From positions 1 through 20,926 of the IMG/VR virus record IMGVR_UViG_3300034060_000174: a DNA stretch of 20,926 bases; one strand, given 5' to 3'. Positions within the stretch are counted from its first letter, which is position 1, and each line of letters begins with the position of its first letter. Below the pieces are notes generated by a model. It was given only the letters and a program-made list of their open reading frames with translations, ran no database searches and was not told the DNA's origin. Of the stretch, positions 13,159-20,926 are shown one piece after another. A program made the translations under genes and the position numbers. This DNA comes from a virus.

Positions 13159-13235
13159 CAATGCTAACGTTTGAAAAGCAAAAGACTGACATAGAAAATA
13201 GACAATTAAAACGACAACATGAAAGGCTACTATGA
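12960..13235 (+). CDS. Frameshift extension of the tail chaperone (gpGT-like C-terminus)
   Basis: This reading frame has no ATG start. It opens at 12933 after a TGA stop at 12930-12932, and its first ATG lies near the end, so it should be made only as a -1 extension of the protein starting at 12469. The fusion would be about 255 residues: 164 from the zero frame plus 91. The segment WGWYQSIYQLAKGDITKFERV, followed by a Leu/Phe-rich helix and a charged tail, is typical of the T-like half of tail chaperones, which contacts the major tail and tape measure proteins. The overlap with the zero frame is 199 bases, and the next gene starts inside its 3' end. Confidence 0.72.
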   Translation: MEFRKRAIDGYPVLFRETDDEEEQNDFSETTQFGKQWGWYQSIYQLAKGDITKFERVTESGLFECLTMLTFEKQKTDIENRQLKRQHERLL

Positions 13236-13674
13236 TTTAACATCAAGACTTTATTCATCTTTAATTAGTGATGCATTAATTAACCAAGTCACTAAGGGAA
13301 GTTTAGATAAGATTACCAATGCTAAAAAAGATATGTATCCATTAGCTCACGTTATGGTGGATAGTGGCGTATTTGAGTCAAACACTATTAAATTTACTGT
13401 ATCGGTACTTATAATGGATTTAATTGATTACACAAAGGATAATCTAGAAGATTTATATTATGGTAATAATAATGAAGATGATGTACACCATCAAAGCATT
13501 TTGATTTGCCAAAGATTATTTGAAGAGTTTAGACGTGGGCAATTTAGTCATGAATACTCGATAGAAGCCGAGACTGCTACATTTGAATTATTTACTGAAA
13601 GATTTACGGATGATGTTGCTGGGTGTACAGTTACTTTTGATATTACAATGGCAAATACAATGGATATATGTTAA
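13219..13674 (+). CDS. Putative tail or head-tail connector protein
   Basis: This 151-residue protein belongs to a family I recognise by pattern from Bacteroidetes phage structural modules: an N-terminal YYDLTSRLYSSL segment, PLAHVMV near 41-47, MDLIDYT near 66-72, and a C-terminal TFDITMANTMDIC. Its location directly after the chaperone genes and before an HK97-gp10-like protein suggests a tail terminator or connector. It starts inside the end of the frameshift product and overlaps the next gene by seven bases. The exact role is not established. Confidence 0.6.
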   Translation: MKGYYDLTSRLYSSLISDALINQVTKGSLDKITNAKKDMYPLAHVMVDSGVFESNTIKFTVSVLIMDLIDYTKDNLEDLYYGNNNEDDVHHQSILICQRLFEEFRRGQFSHEYSIEAETATFELFTERFTDDVAGCTVTFDITMANTMDIC

Positions 13675-14195
13675 ACGTACAGGAAGAGTTAGATAAGTTT
13701 AAGAACTATGTAATACAGCAATCTAGGTCGAACTTAACTAAGCAAGGTAGGAACGTATCTAAATCACTGTACAACTCTATTAAAGGTGAAGCAAAAGCAA
13801 TGCCTAATTCATTCTATCTTAACTTTGAAATGGATGAACATGGGCAGTATTTAGATAAGGGTGTACGTGGTAAGAATTCAAGTGCAAAAGCTCCTGACTC
13901 ACCATTTAAGTTTGGAAGTGGTAAAGGTAAGAAAGGTGGATTGACTCATGGAATACAACGATGGGTTAAGGCTAGGAGGTTTCAGTTTAGAGATAAGAAG
14001 AGTGGTAAGTTTATGTCATACGAATCTACAGCATTCTTAATTACTAGGTCTATATATTCTAAGGGAACTAAACCGTCACTATTCTTTACAAAACCATTCC
14101 AAAAATACTTCGAGAAATTGCCACAAGAGTTAATCGTTAAATACGGATTGGACGTTGAGGAGTTATTTAAGTATACAATTCAACAACCTAAATAA
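13668..14195 (+). CDS. HK97-gp10-like tail completion / head-tail joining protein
   Basis: This 175-residue basic protein has the features of gp10-like neck or tail-completion proteins: an N-terminal helix, a conserved YLDKGVRGK turn near 61-69 and a C-terminal TKPSLFFTKPFQKYFEKLP segment. Members help finish the tail or join it to the head. The central stretch is unusually rich in Lys and Gly (FGSGKGKKGG). The gene ends one base before the next start codon, giving TAA followed directly by ATG, so translation is likely coupled. Confidence 0.65.
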   Translation: MLNVQEELDKFKNYVIQQSRSNLTKQGRNVSKSLYNSIKGEAKAMPNSFYLNFEMDEHGQYLDKGVRGKNSSAKAPDSPFKFGSGKGKKGGLTHGIQRWVKARRFQFRDKKSGKFMSYESTAFLITRSIYSKGTKPSLFFTKPFQKYFEKLPQELIVKYGLDVEELFKYTIQQPK

Positions 14196-15518
14196 ATGGC
14201 AAACATATTTGTAAGAAGTCCTTATATTGTAGCGATAAATGTAGCAGGACAGATTGGGACAAAGATAGAGATATTTCTTTGGAATGGCACAGGTTCAGCT
14301 CCTACTACACCACAATACACACTATCTAAATTAATTCCGTCAGACACTAACACATTAACTGAATACGACATTTCTCCTTATGTTAGAGAATACTTGTCTC
14401 ATTCTGCACCACAAGATACAGAAGCAGGTACATTTACAAGTCTTGCACCAACTCAATGGTGTAATGTTAAAGTTGTTAAATATAAATTAGTAGGTACAAC
14501 ATATAGTTTAATAAGTGCTTTTACAATAGTACATACTTTTGAAGCATATGCATTCGATGGATATTCATTCTACGAGTCAGGAAGTAATTATGACTATGGT
14601 AGATTCTTACTAGAGCAAAAAGAGTATTCCTATAATGAAGATGCTTTGTCTGCTGGTGAGGTTGCTGCTTACTTAAACACTAACGAGTTTGTTAGATACG
14701 TAGACGAAAGCACAACGACAACTATTACAGGTGTTACGTTAAATGTAAACGTATCTTTTGAAGTAACGACATTAACTAAAACAGGAAGATATATATTGCT
14801 ACCTGGTGAATACTTATCTTTTACATATACAAATGCTTTAGGAAATCCTGATGTTTGGGTGGGTACTGTTTTGACTTGTACTTACAATTCAGGTACGAAT
14901 ACAACAACAATAACACCTGACTTTGGCGCAAATATTGCAGAAACAGATGGTGTTTCTCCAACGACAAATAAAGTAGTTACAACATTAGACTCAGCTTACT
15001 ATACTGTACCATCTAGTAAATGGCATGCTGTTTCAAGAATTTCAGGCACTAAAAACACTTTGCAGATACTATCTAGTTCTTATACTAAGCTAGCTGAGTG
15101 GACATTTACACCTGTTTGCGAGCCTAAGTACACGCCAGTAACGATTGACTTTATTAATAAGTATGGTGCGTGGCAAAAAGAGTTCTTTTTTAAAGCATCT
15201 AAGAACACATTATCTATTGAATCGAGTGATTATAATGTGATGCAAAGTTCAGCTAGTAGTTACGATATATTACAAGGACAAAAAAGGACGTTTAATGCTA
15301 ATGCTAGAGAGACAATATCTGTAAATAGTGGCTATGTTAATGAAGATTTTAGCTCTAACATTAAACAACTTCTAATGAGTGAACGCGTATTGGTTGATAA
15401 TAAGCCTGCAATATGTAAAACAAAGTCATTAGAGTTGATGAAAAACATAAATAATCACATGATTAATTACAGTTTAGAGTTTGAGTTTGCGTATAACACA
15501 ATTAACAACGTGATATAA
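14196..15518 (+). CDS. Virion structural protein, tail/baseplate
   Basis: This 440-residue protein is rich in Thr, Ser and Tyr and almost entirely beta in character. The N-terminus (MANIFVRSPYIVAI), the TEYDISPYVREYL segment (about 55-67) and the mid-protein TIDFINKYGAWQ... region are shared features of a large-protein family that I know from Bacteroidetes siphophage tail modules. No enzymatic motif is visible. It lies between the tail completion gene and an 804-residue structural gene, whose ATG overlaps its stop by one base. A distal-tail or tail-tube-associated role is likely but not shown. Confidence 0.65.
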   Translation: MANIFVRSPYIVAINVAGQIGTKIEIFLWNGTGSAPTTPQYTLSKLIPSDTNTLTEYDISPYVREYLSHSAPQDTEAGTFTSLAPTQWCNVKVVKYKLVGTTYSLISAFTIVHTFEAYAFDGYSFYESGSNYDYGRFLLEQKEYSYNEDALSAGEVAAYLNTNEFVRYVDESTTTTITGVTLNVNVSFEVTTLTKTGRYILLPGEYLSFTYTNALGNPDVWVGTVLTCTYNSGTNTTTITPDFGANIAETDGVSPTTNKVVTTLDSAYYTVPSSKWHAVSRISGTKNTLQILSSSYTKLAEWTFTPVCEPKYTPVTIDFINKYGAWQKEFFFKASKNTLSIESSDYNVMQSSASSYDILQGQKRTFNANARETISVNSGYVNEDFSSNIKQLLMSERVLVDNKPAICKTKSLELMKNINNHMINYSLEFEFAYNTINNVI

Positions 15519-17932
15519 TGAAGAGAATTGTAGATGTATATGTAGAAAGTATCAGCGGAAGTGGTAACTATTCTAAATTAGAGTTGTTTAATGATGAGAA
15601 AATTGAGCTTACAAGTAGTATCCAAAATATACAAGACATTTCTAAAGTGTATACTGACTTTACACAGTCGTTTACAATACCAGCAAGCCCTATTAATAAT
15701 GCAATACTGCACCATTTTTACCAATCGGATGTAGATATAGCAACTACTAATGGAGTGTATCAATGGAATTTTAACTTTAGAATTAGAGCTAAAATAGAAG
15801 TTGGACTAACACCATTTAGAACGGGTACGATAATGGTTGAAAAGTCTGAGATAAAGGATGGAAGACCTGACAATTATACTATTACTTTCTACGGTGATTT
15901 AGTAAGTCTTAAAGACCAGTTTGGGAATAGCAAATTGTCAGATTTAGATTTAATTCCATATAATACAAGTTACTCTGCATCTGAAGTAATAAGTAAAGTA
16001 ACTAGTAGTACACAGCAAAATATTATGTATCCTTTAATTGGATCGAAAAGATATTGGACTTACAACGATGGAACTAGTACTGATATAAAAACAAGTGCTG
16101 GGGCTGTAGTTTTTAATGAGTTATTTCCAGCTATAAAAGTATCTATATTATTTAATTTAATCCAAAGCAAATTCGGTTTAACGTTTAATTCTAGTTTTTT
16201 TACATCAACAAATGAGAAATGGGATAAGATATATTTATTTTTAAAAAACGAAGAGACTTATACAGCTTTAACTAGTGGTGATTTCGCGGATATTACATCC
16301 CCTAGTGGTACACCACAAGTCCCAGGATTTAGCACATCTTTGGCTTCATATCCAGCTAAAAATGGATTTAACTATAATTTATCTACAGGGCTTATAACAT
16401 GTCAAAATCTTGAGCCAATAGGTAATGGCGTTATTGGTGTGCAAGCTGCTAAACTATTAATATCTGTAAGTAACTTATCAAGTCCAAGTATTGAATATTA
16501 TATAGATTTATATAAAGATGGTAAAGTAATAAAAACATATTCAAAAACTGGAGCATCATCTAATATACTTTTGTATACATTTTGGGCTAGTGATAATGGC
16601 AGTGCATTCTATATTATAGTAAGGTCTTCAACTCCTTTATCAATGAGTTTAGGAGCTGTAATACAATATCCTAATTACAACAATTTTAAACAAAGCGTTA
16701 CATTTAATACTATTACTACAACAGCATCTTTGGATATAGCATCAAAAATTCCTGATATTACAGTTGCAGATTTCTTTAGTGGTATTCTTAAGATGTTTAA
16801 TGCTACATGTTATGCAACTGATACAAATGTATTTACTATTGAACCTTTAGATTTATGGTATAATAAAGGCGCTATTTATGATATTACAGAGTATACAGAT
16901 ACAGATTCAATTGAAGTTGAAAGACCTAGTGTGTATAAAAAATTGTCTTTTAAATATCAAAAGTCAGAATCATTTATGAATCGTAGATATTACGATACTA
17001 ATATTGTAGATAGAGAATATTCTGACACGTCTATTACTTTATCAAATGAAGGGACTGATTTAACTATAGATGTTCCATTTGAAAGCTTGTTGATGGATAA
17101 TTTAAATGCAGATGATTTTCAAGTTGGTTTTTGCTTAACTAAAGCTCCTGATTATAAACCATATATCCCTAAGCCTATTTTGCTTTATTATAATGGTAGA
17201 ATAAACGATACGTTATATTTAAACAACGGCTCAACATCAACTTCATATACTGACTTTAATATATTTAGTAATGTTTTAGATATAGCTGGGGTTAAATATT
17301 CATTAACATGGCACCCTGAAAACGATGTTAAAACACCTAATCTACCTTTGGAAAATAATTTATATTCTTTATATTACAATAGCTATTTGCAAAATGTATT
17401 CAATCCTAAGTGCAGATTGGTTAGAGTTAAAGCACACTTCCCTTTATCATTAATAACTAAATTAAAGCTAAATGATAGACTTGTAATTAGAGATAAAAGA
17501 TATATTATTAACGAATTAAAAACGGATATTACTAGTGGCGAAGTAAGTTTATCGTTACTAAATGATTTCAGGTCTATGGTGAATAATCCTACCCTTAATT
17601 CGCTTGTGGCACCTAGTTCAGCAAGTACAATTGAACTACCTTTGGATTTCCCTAATGGGGCTAGTTCTGTTGATTTAACAAGTCCTATTGCTGGGGTTTC
17701 TTTTTCTCCATCTACAATAACTGAGAGTGGCACTGTAGATATTACTATCCCTACAAATACAAATACTCCTACACCGATAGCCCTAGAGTCAGGAACGGAT
17801 ACATTCATTACAGACGATGGATGGGGAATATCGAATGAAGAGGGTCAGGATAACTTAATTCCAATTTACGCAACGAATAATAATTTCGATGGAACAACAA
17901 GTATTTACGATTTTTATATAACACAAGAATGA
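15518..17932 (+). CDS. Large tail/baseplate structural protein
   Basis: This 804-residue protein is the longest in the window. Its N-terminal region (KLELFNDEKIELTSSIQNIQDISKVYTDFTQSFTIPAS, about 20-57) is a recognisable signature of Bacteroidetes phage tail proteins located just before the tape measure gene. A VADFFSGILKMFNATCYATDTNVFTIEPL block (about 419-447) and a LNDRLVIRDKRYIINEL block resemble baseplate hub or tail-associated proteins that form a beta-rich central channel. The last 110 residues (Ser/Thr/Pro-rich, from about 690) look like an exposed repetitive tail. No lytic or hydrolase motif was seen. It overlaps a 58-residue gene by ATGA. Confidence 0.65.
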   Translation: MKRIVDVYVESISGSGNYSKLELFNDEKIELTSSIQNIQDISKVYTDFTQSFTIPASPINNAILHHFYQSDVDIATTNGVYQWNFNFRIRAKIEVGLTPFRTGTIMVEKSEIKDGRPDNYTITFYGDLVSLKDQFGNSKLSDLDLIPYNTSYSASEVISKVTSSTQQNIMYPLIGSKRYWTYNDGTSTDIKTSAGAVVFNELFPAIKVSILFNLIQSKFGLTFNSSFFTSTNEKWDKIYLFLKNEETYTALTSGDFADITSPSGTPQVPGFSTSLASYPAKNGFNYNLSTGLITCQNLEPIGNGVIGVQAAKLLISVSNLSSPSIEYYIDLYKDGKVIKTYSKTGASSNILLYTFWASDNGSAFYIIVRSSTPLSMSLGAVIQYPNYNNFKQSVTFNTITTTASLDIASKIPDITVADFFSGILKMFNATCYATDTNVFTIEPLDLWYNKGAIYDITEYTDTDSIEVERPSVYKKLSFKYQKSESFMNRRYYDTNIVDREYSDTSITLSNEGTDLTIDVPFESLLMDNLNADDFQVGFCLTKAPDYKPYIPKPILLYYNGRINDTLYLNNGSTSTSYTDFNIFSNVLDIAGVKYSLTWHPENDVKTPNLPLENNLYSLYYNSYLQNVFNPKCRLVRVKAHFPLSLITKLKLNDRLVIRDKRYIINELKTDITSGEVSLSLLNDFRSMVNNPTLNSLVAPSSASTIELPLDFPNGASSVDLTSPIAGVSFSPSTITESGTVDITIPTNTNTPTPIALESGTDTFITDDGWGISNEEGQDNLIPIYATNNNFDGTTSIYDFYITQE

Positions 17933-18105
17933 TAGAACAAATTATAGCATTACTCAAAGTAGATAATTTCTATGGAGTGAGTGAAAATATAGATATAGCA
18001 AAAGGGAAATATTTGCTGTCAGATTCGATTGTTACAAACTACAAACAAGGCAAAAGAGAGTTATTATTGAAAGCAAAGTACAATGGCAGAAAAGAAAGTA
18101 ATTGA
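17929..18105 (+). CDS. 58-residue hypothetical protein before tape measure
   Basis: A short gene starts at an ATGA overlap with the preceding structural gene (17929-17932) and ends 22 bases inside the tape measure gene. The product, starting MIEQIIALLKVDNFYG and ending KYNGRKESN, has an N-terminal helix and mixed remainder. Without it there would be a 150-base gap in a region where every other gene is coupled, which favours it being real. Function unknown; a small tail component is possible. Confidence 0.55.
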   Translation: MIEQIIALLKVDNFYGVSENIDIAKGKYLLSDSIVTNYKQGKRELLLKAKYNGRKESN

Positions 18106-19678
18106 ACTAGAAGTAAAGACCAATGCGCAATCTCTTAAAGCACAATTAAGAGAAGCGCAGAATGAAGTTAATGCACTTTCTGAAAAGTTTGGTGCTACTT
18201 CTGAACAAGCTATTAATGCTGCTAAAAACGCTGCTAGATTAAAGGACGCTATTGGAGACGCTAAAGCACTTACTGACGCGTTTAATCCTGATGCTAAATT
18301 CAACGCACTAAGTAATTCCATTGGCGGTGTGCTTAACGGATTTCAAGCATTCGAGGGTGCGCTAGGATTGGTTGGAGTTGAAGGAGAGGCTGTTCAGGCA
18401 ACATTGTTGAAAGTCCAATCTGCTATGGCATTATCTCAAGGCTTGCAAGGATTAGGTGAAGCTAGAGATTCATTCAAACAATTAGGGGCTGTAATAGGTC
18501 AAACTGCACTAGGTCAAAAATTACTTACTGCTGCCCAAGTAGCTGGAGCTGTTGCAATGCGAGTTCTAAATGCTGTAATGGCTGCTAATCCAATATTACT
18601 TGTCGTTGGTGCTGTAGGTGCTTTAGTTGGTGCTTTAGAATTACTAAAAAGAGGTCAGGATGATGCAGCAAATAAGCAACGAGAACTAAACAGGCAATTA
18701 GAATATACTAAAAGATTAGAGAAAGAAAGTATAGATGCTACTTCTGAACATGTTAACGAATTAAAAAAACTGCATGAAAATAAACTTAGATTAAAACAAG
18801 CTGAAGGAGCAAAGGATAGTGAGTTAACAAAACTAGAGATTGATAATAAAAAAGAGATATTAAGATATTACAACTTAGTTTATCAAGGTGGAGCTAAATT
18901 AAATAAAGACCAGTTAGCAGATGCAAAACAATTAAGAGAAGAAATAAAAATATTACAAGCTCAACAAATAACAGACTTAAGGGAAGCAAACGCATCAAAA
19001 AAAGCAGTAGTAAAAAAAGATAAAGAAGAAGAACTAGAATTACGTAAAGATGATTTATCTAATTATTTTGAGAGGGGGAAGCAGACGTTAGCTATTGAAA
19101 ATGAATTATACGAAAAAAGAACAGAATTACAAAACAAAGCATACGAAGAAGAACAAGCTAGAAAAGAGAAAGAGAAAGCAGATGCCATAGCACTAGCAAA
19201 TGCAAAATATAATACAGCTAGACAATCTTTGACTGTAATAGGGGATTTAGCGGTTTCGTTTGCTGGTAAATCTGAGAAAGCTCAAAAGCGTGCGTTTGAT
19301 ATTCAGAAAGCAGCAAATATCGCGGGTGGTTTAATGGATACTTACAAGGCAGCATTAGGAGCGTTCAAAGATACACCAGGTGGACCAATTTTAAAAGGTA
19401 TTGCTGCTGGTTTAGTTACTACTGCTGGTTTAGCTATGGTAAATAATATTCGTAAACAAGAATTTACAGGGGGTGCTGTTGGAAATACAACTACTCCTAC
19501 TGCTGGAGGGGGTCAAGTAAACCAAGTTATCACTCCTAACTTTAATATTATTGGCTCACAAAACCAAACGCAATTGGCTCAATTGAATCAAGCACCGATT
19601 AAAGCTTATGTTGTAGGTTCGGATGTGACTACACAACAAATGTTAGACAAGAAAAAAATACAAAATGCTACTTTATAA
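18083..19678 (+). CDS. Tail tape measure protein
   Basis: This 531-residue protein sets tail length. It has an Ala-rich helical N-terminal coil (10-60), a strongly hydrophobic stretch at 150-188 (TAAQVAGAVAM...ANPILLVVGAVGALVGALELL), long charged heptad-like coils at about 195-375 (Lys/Glu/Arg/Leu-rich) and a second Gly/Ala-rich hydrophobic segment near 425-450. The C-terminus is Thr/Gly/Gln-rich. This build is typical of siphophage tape measures. With the usual rule of about 1.5 angstrom per residue, the tail would be near 80 nm. It is placed after two large structural genes instead of right behind the chaperone pair. Confidence 0.85.
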   Translation: MAEKKVIELEVKTNAQSLKAQLREAQNEVNALSEKFGATSEQAINAAKNAARLKDAIGDAKALTDAFNPDAKFNALSNSIGGVLNGFQAFEGALGLVGVEGEAVQATLLKVQSAMALSQGLQGLGEARDSFKQLGAVIGQTALGQKLLTAAQVAGAVAMRVLNAVMAANPILLVVGAVGALVGALELLKRGQDDAANKQRELNRQLEYTKRLEKESIDATSEHVNELKKLHENKLRLKQAEGAKDSELTKLEIDNKKEILRYYNLVYQGGAKLNKDQLADAKQLREEIKILQAQQITDLREANASKKAVVKKDKEEELELRKDDLSNYFERGKQTLAIENELYEKRTELQNKAYEEEQARKEKEKADAIALANAKYNTARQSLTVIGDLAVSFAGKSEKAQKRAFDIQKAANIAGGLMDTYKAALGAFKDTPGGPILKGIAAGLVTTAGLAMVNNIRKQEFTGGAVGNTTTPTAGGGQVNQVITPNFNIIGSQNQTQLAQLNQAPIKAYVVGSDVTTQQMLDKKKIQNATL

Positions 19679-19689
19679 GTTATAATAAT

Positions 19690-20262
19690 ATGGAAAAGTT
19701 ACAGAATATAGAGCTTACAATTAAGGACGAAAAAGAGCAAGGTGTGTTTGCTATTTCATTTGTAGATAGACCTGCGATTGAAGAAGATTTTATTTTACTT
19801 TCTGAAATGGAAGTTGAAATGAAAGTAATCGACGAGAGTAAACGAGAGGTAATCGGTCTTGCATTGGTCCCTGAAAAGAAGATTCTTAGACGTATTAAAG
19901 ACAAAGAATTTACAGTTTCGTTTAGTGCTGAAACAATTGCTAAGACTCAGGAGCTTTACATGAAGAAATTGTACGGAAATAATGTTACTGTAGACCATGC
20001 AGAAAACGTGGATGGTGTTGCATTGATTGAGTCATGGATAGTTGAGGACAGTAAGAATGATAAATCAAATATCTATAAACTTAACGCTCCTGTAGGTGCT
20101 TGGGTTGTAAAGATGAAAGTTTACAATGAAGAAGTTTATCAAGGTATTAAAGATGGTAAGTTTAACGGATTCAGCATTGAGGGCAAATATGATGGATTGG
20201 AGCAATTAGAAATGCAAGATGATGTACTAAATGAGATTAAAGAACTACTTGGTAAACTATGA
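19690..20262 (+). CDS. XkdF-like prohead protease
   Basis: This is a 190-residue protein with the pattern of XkdF-like putative serine proteases of phage head maturation. The N-terminal FAISFVDRPAIEEDFI (20-35) and EVIGLALVPEKKILRR (53-68) are family signatures. The VTVDHAE segment (99-105) supplies a likely catalytic His103, and NGFSIEG (159-165) the likely nucleophile Ser162. These enzymes trim scaffold or capsid during head assembly. The gene follows the tape measure gene after 11 bases and is coupled by ATGA to a tail appendage gene. No portal or capsid gene is beside it within the window, so it marks a head module that presumably continues to the right. Confidence 0.78.
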   Translation: MEKLQNIELTIKDEKEQGVFAISFVDRPAIEEDFILLSEMEVEMKVIDESKREVIGLALVPEKKILRRIKDKEFTVSFSAETIAKTQELYMKKLYGNNVTVDHAENVDGVALIESWIVEDSKNDKSNIYKLNAPVGAWVVKMKVYNEEVYQGIKDGKFNGFSIEGKYDGLEQLEMQDDVLNEIKELLGKL

Positions 20263-20926
20263 GTGAAATTCCATATTTCGTACGATATAAAGATGTAACT
20301 ACACTAGATAGTACGGATAGTCTATATTTAGACGATGCTACTAGTGATGTGCCAAAGAAGATATTGTATAGTGATTTTGCTACTTCTGTATCTTCTAATA
20401 TTGCAACTGGTAATATAGTCTTTGTAGCTAGCAAAACAGACTTACCAACTGCCGTTAGTGGTGTGATAACTTTAGAGAATAGCATTACTTATTTCATAAC
20501 AACAACAGTAGATTTAACAGGTGATAGATTAGTAGGTGGTCAAAATACTAGTATTATTGGTGGTAGTTCTGAGAATTGTTATCTTAAATCTACAGGACTA
20601 AGTTCATCAACGGCATTGATTACATCTCAATACTCACTACCATTACGCAACGTATCATTCACACATGATAAAGTATTAGATTTAGACGGAGACGGAGTAA
20701 ATACTGCACTAGATTGGTTCGGTATAAACTTTGTTAATTGTGCTACAATAGGTACTATCAAGGACTACTCTAATTTCGTAATGGGAGATAGTGCTTTTCT
20801 TAATTCTAGTGGCATGACATTCGATGGTACGATAGGTACTATTGCTTTTGGTAACTGCTTATTTGATTGTGCGAGTGGTGGAACTGCAATAACAATTTTA
20901 AGTACAGCTACGATTTCACGTAGATT
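20259..20926 (+). CDS. Beta-rich tail appendage/fibre protein, 3' end outside window
   Basis: An ATG at 20259 (ATGA overlap with the protease gene) opens a frame that stays open to the right edge, giving at least 222 residues. The product is rich in Thr, Ser, Gly and Asn with short alternating hydrophobic strands. Examples are RLVGGQNTSIIGGSSENCYL, and the repeated pattern of strands around NFVNCATIGTI, FVMGDSAFLNSSG and IAFGNCLFDCASGG. This is the look of a right-handed beta-helix used in tail spikes and fibres. A role in receptor binding or capsule contact is inferred. The C-terminal part that would show a tip or hydrolase domain is outside the window. Confidence 0.65.
   Translation, partial: MSEIPYFVRYKDVTTLDSTDSLYLDDATSDVPKKILYSDFATSVSSNIATGNIVFVASKTDLPTAVSGVITLENSITYFITTTVDLTGDRLVGGQNTSIIGGSSENCYLKSTGLSSSTALITSQYSLPLRNVSFTHDKVLDLDGDGVNTALDWFGINFVNCATIGTIKDYSNFVMGDSAFLNSSGMTFDGTIGTIAFGNCLFDCASGGTAITILSTATISRR

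Noticed and set aside
17383-17808. A 141-codon open frame on the minus strand
   Set aside because: It lies opposite the well-supported 804-residue structural gene, has no recognisable protein pattern, and all other genes read rightwards; treated as a chance frame.
1-20926. CRISPR arrays, tRNA or rRNA genes, integrase, attachment sites and insertion sequences
   Set aside because: I found no regularly spaced repeats, cloverleaf-like segments, recombinase motifs or transposase motifs on reading both strands by eye; tRNA absence would need a tRNAscan-SE run to be certain.

Overview
This window is part of a tailed double-stranded DNA bacteriophage or closely related prophage whose host is most likely a Bacteroidetes bacterium of the Flavobacterium type. 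Four things support this. The DNA is strongly AT-rich. Starts lack Shine-Dalgarno sequences and sit in A/T-rich contexts such as TTAATTATG. Two spacers carry promoter-like TTG / TAnnTTTG signals. One signal peptide is of flavobacterial style and ends in LTFAQ. Every gene reads rightwards, and most neighbours overlap by ATGA or a few bases, so the window consists of long polycistronic units.

Layout: (1) 1-936 holds the 3' end of a phage metallophosphoesterase gene and a small acidic protein. (2) 937-1463 is the only large non-coding stretch. It holds a long imperfect inverted repeat (about 968-1222), a promoter-like signal (1326-1355), and a compact RNA element (1358-1447) made of two hairpins with perfectly complementary loops that ends in a T tract. 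(3) 1464-6473 is an early/replication operon: an exported protein, a degenerate NUMOD4/HNH-type protein, a P-loop primase-helicase-type ATPase, two small proteins, a C5-cytosine DNA methyltransferase, an SNF2-like helicase and a VRR-NUC nuclease. (4) 6531-9863, behind a second promoter-like signal, is a recombination and accessory operon. It holds small proteins, a conserved phage protein next to a PD-(D/E)XK exonuclease, an exported RlpA-like protein, a MazG-like protein, a NUMOD4-HNH-AP2 homing endonuclease, and a DUF3127-type single-strand DNA-binding protein. (5) 9860-10713 encodes a sigma-factor-like protein and a Cys-rich phage protein. (6) 10792-20926 is the packaging and virion region: small and large terminase, tail assembly chaperone with a programmed -1 frameshift, tail completion proteins, two large tail/baseplate proteins, tape measure, XkdF-like prohead protease, and the start of a beta-rich tail appendage protein that runs off the window.

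Taken together, the left half copies, modifies and recombines the phage DNA, a phage sigma-like protein sits at the early/late boundary, and the right half packages DNA and builds the tail. Portal and major capsid genes are not visible. They probably lie beyond the right edge, so the tail module is inserted between terminase and head genes. The most unusual feature is the kissing-hairpin/alternative-stem RNA at 1358-1447 in front of the replication operon, which could be a small phage RNA or a transcription attenuator. All functional assignments come from reading motifs by eye and none was checked against a database.
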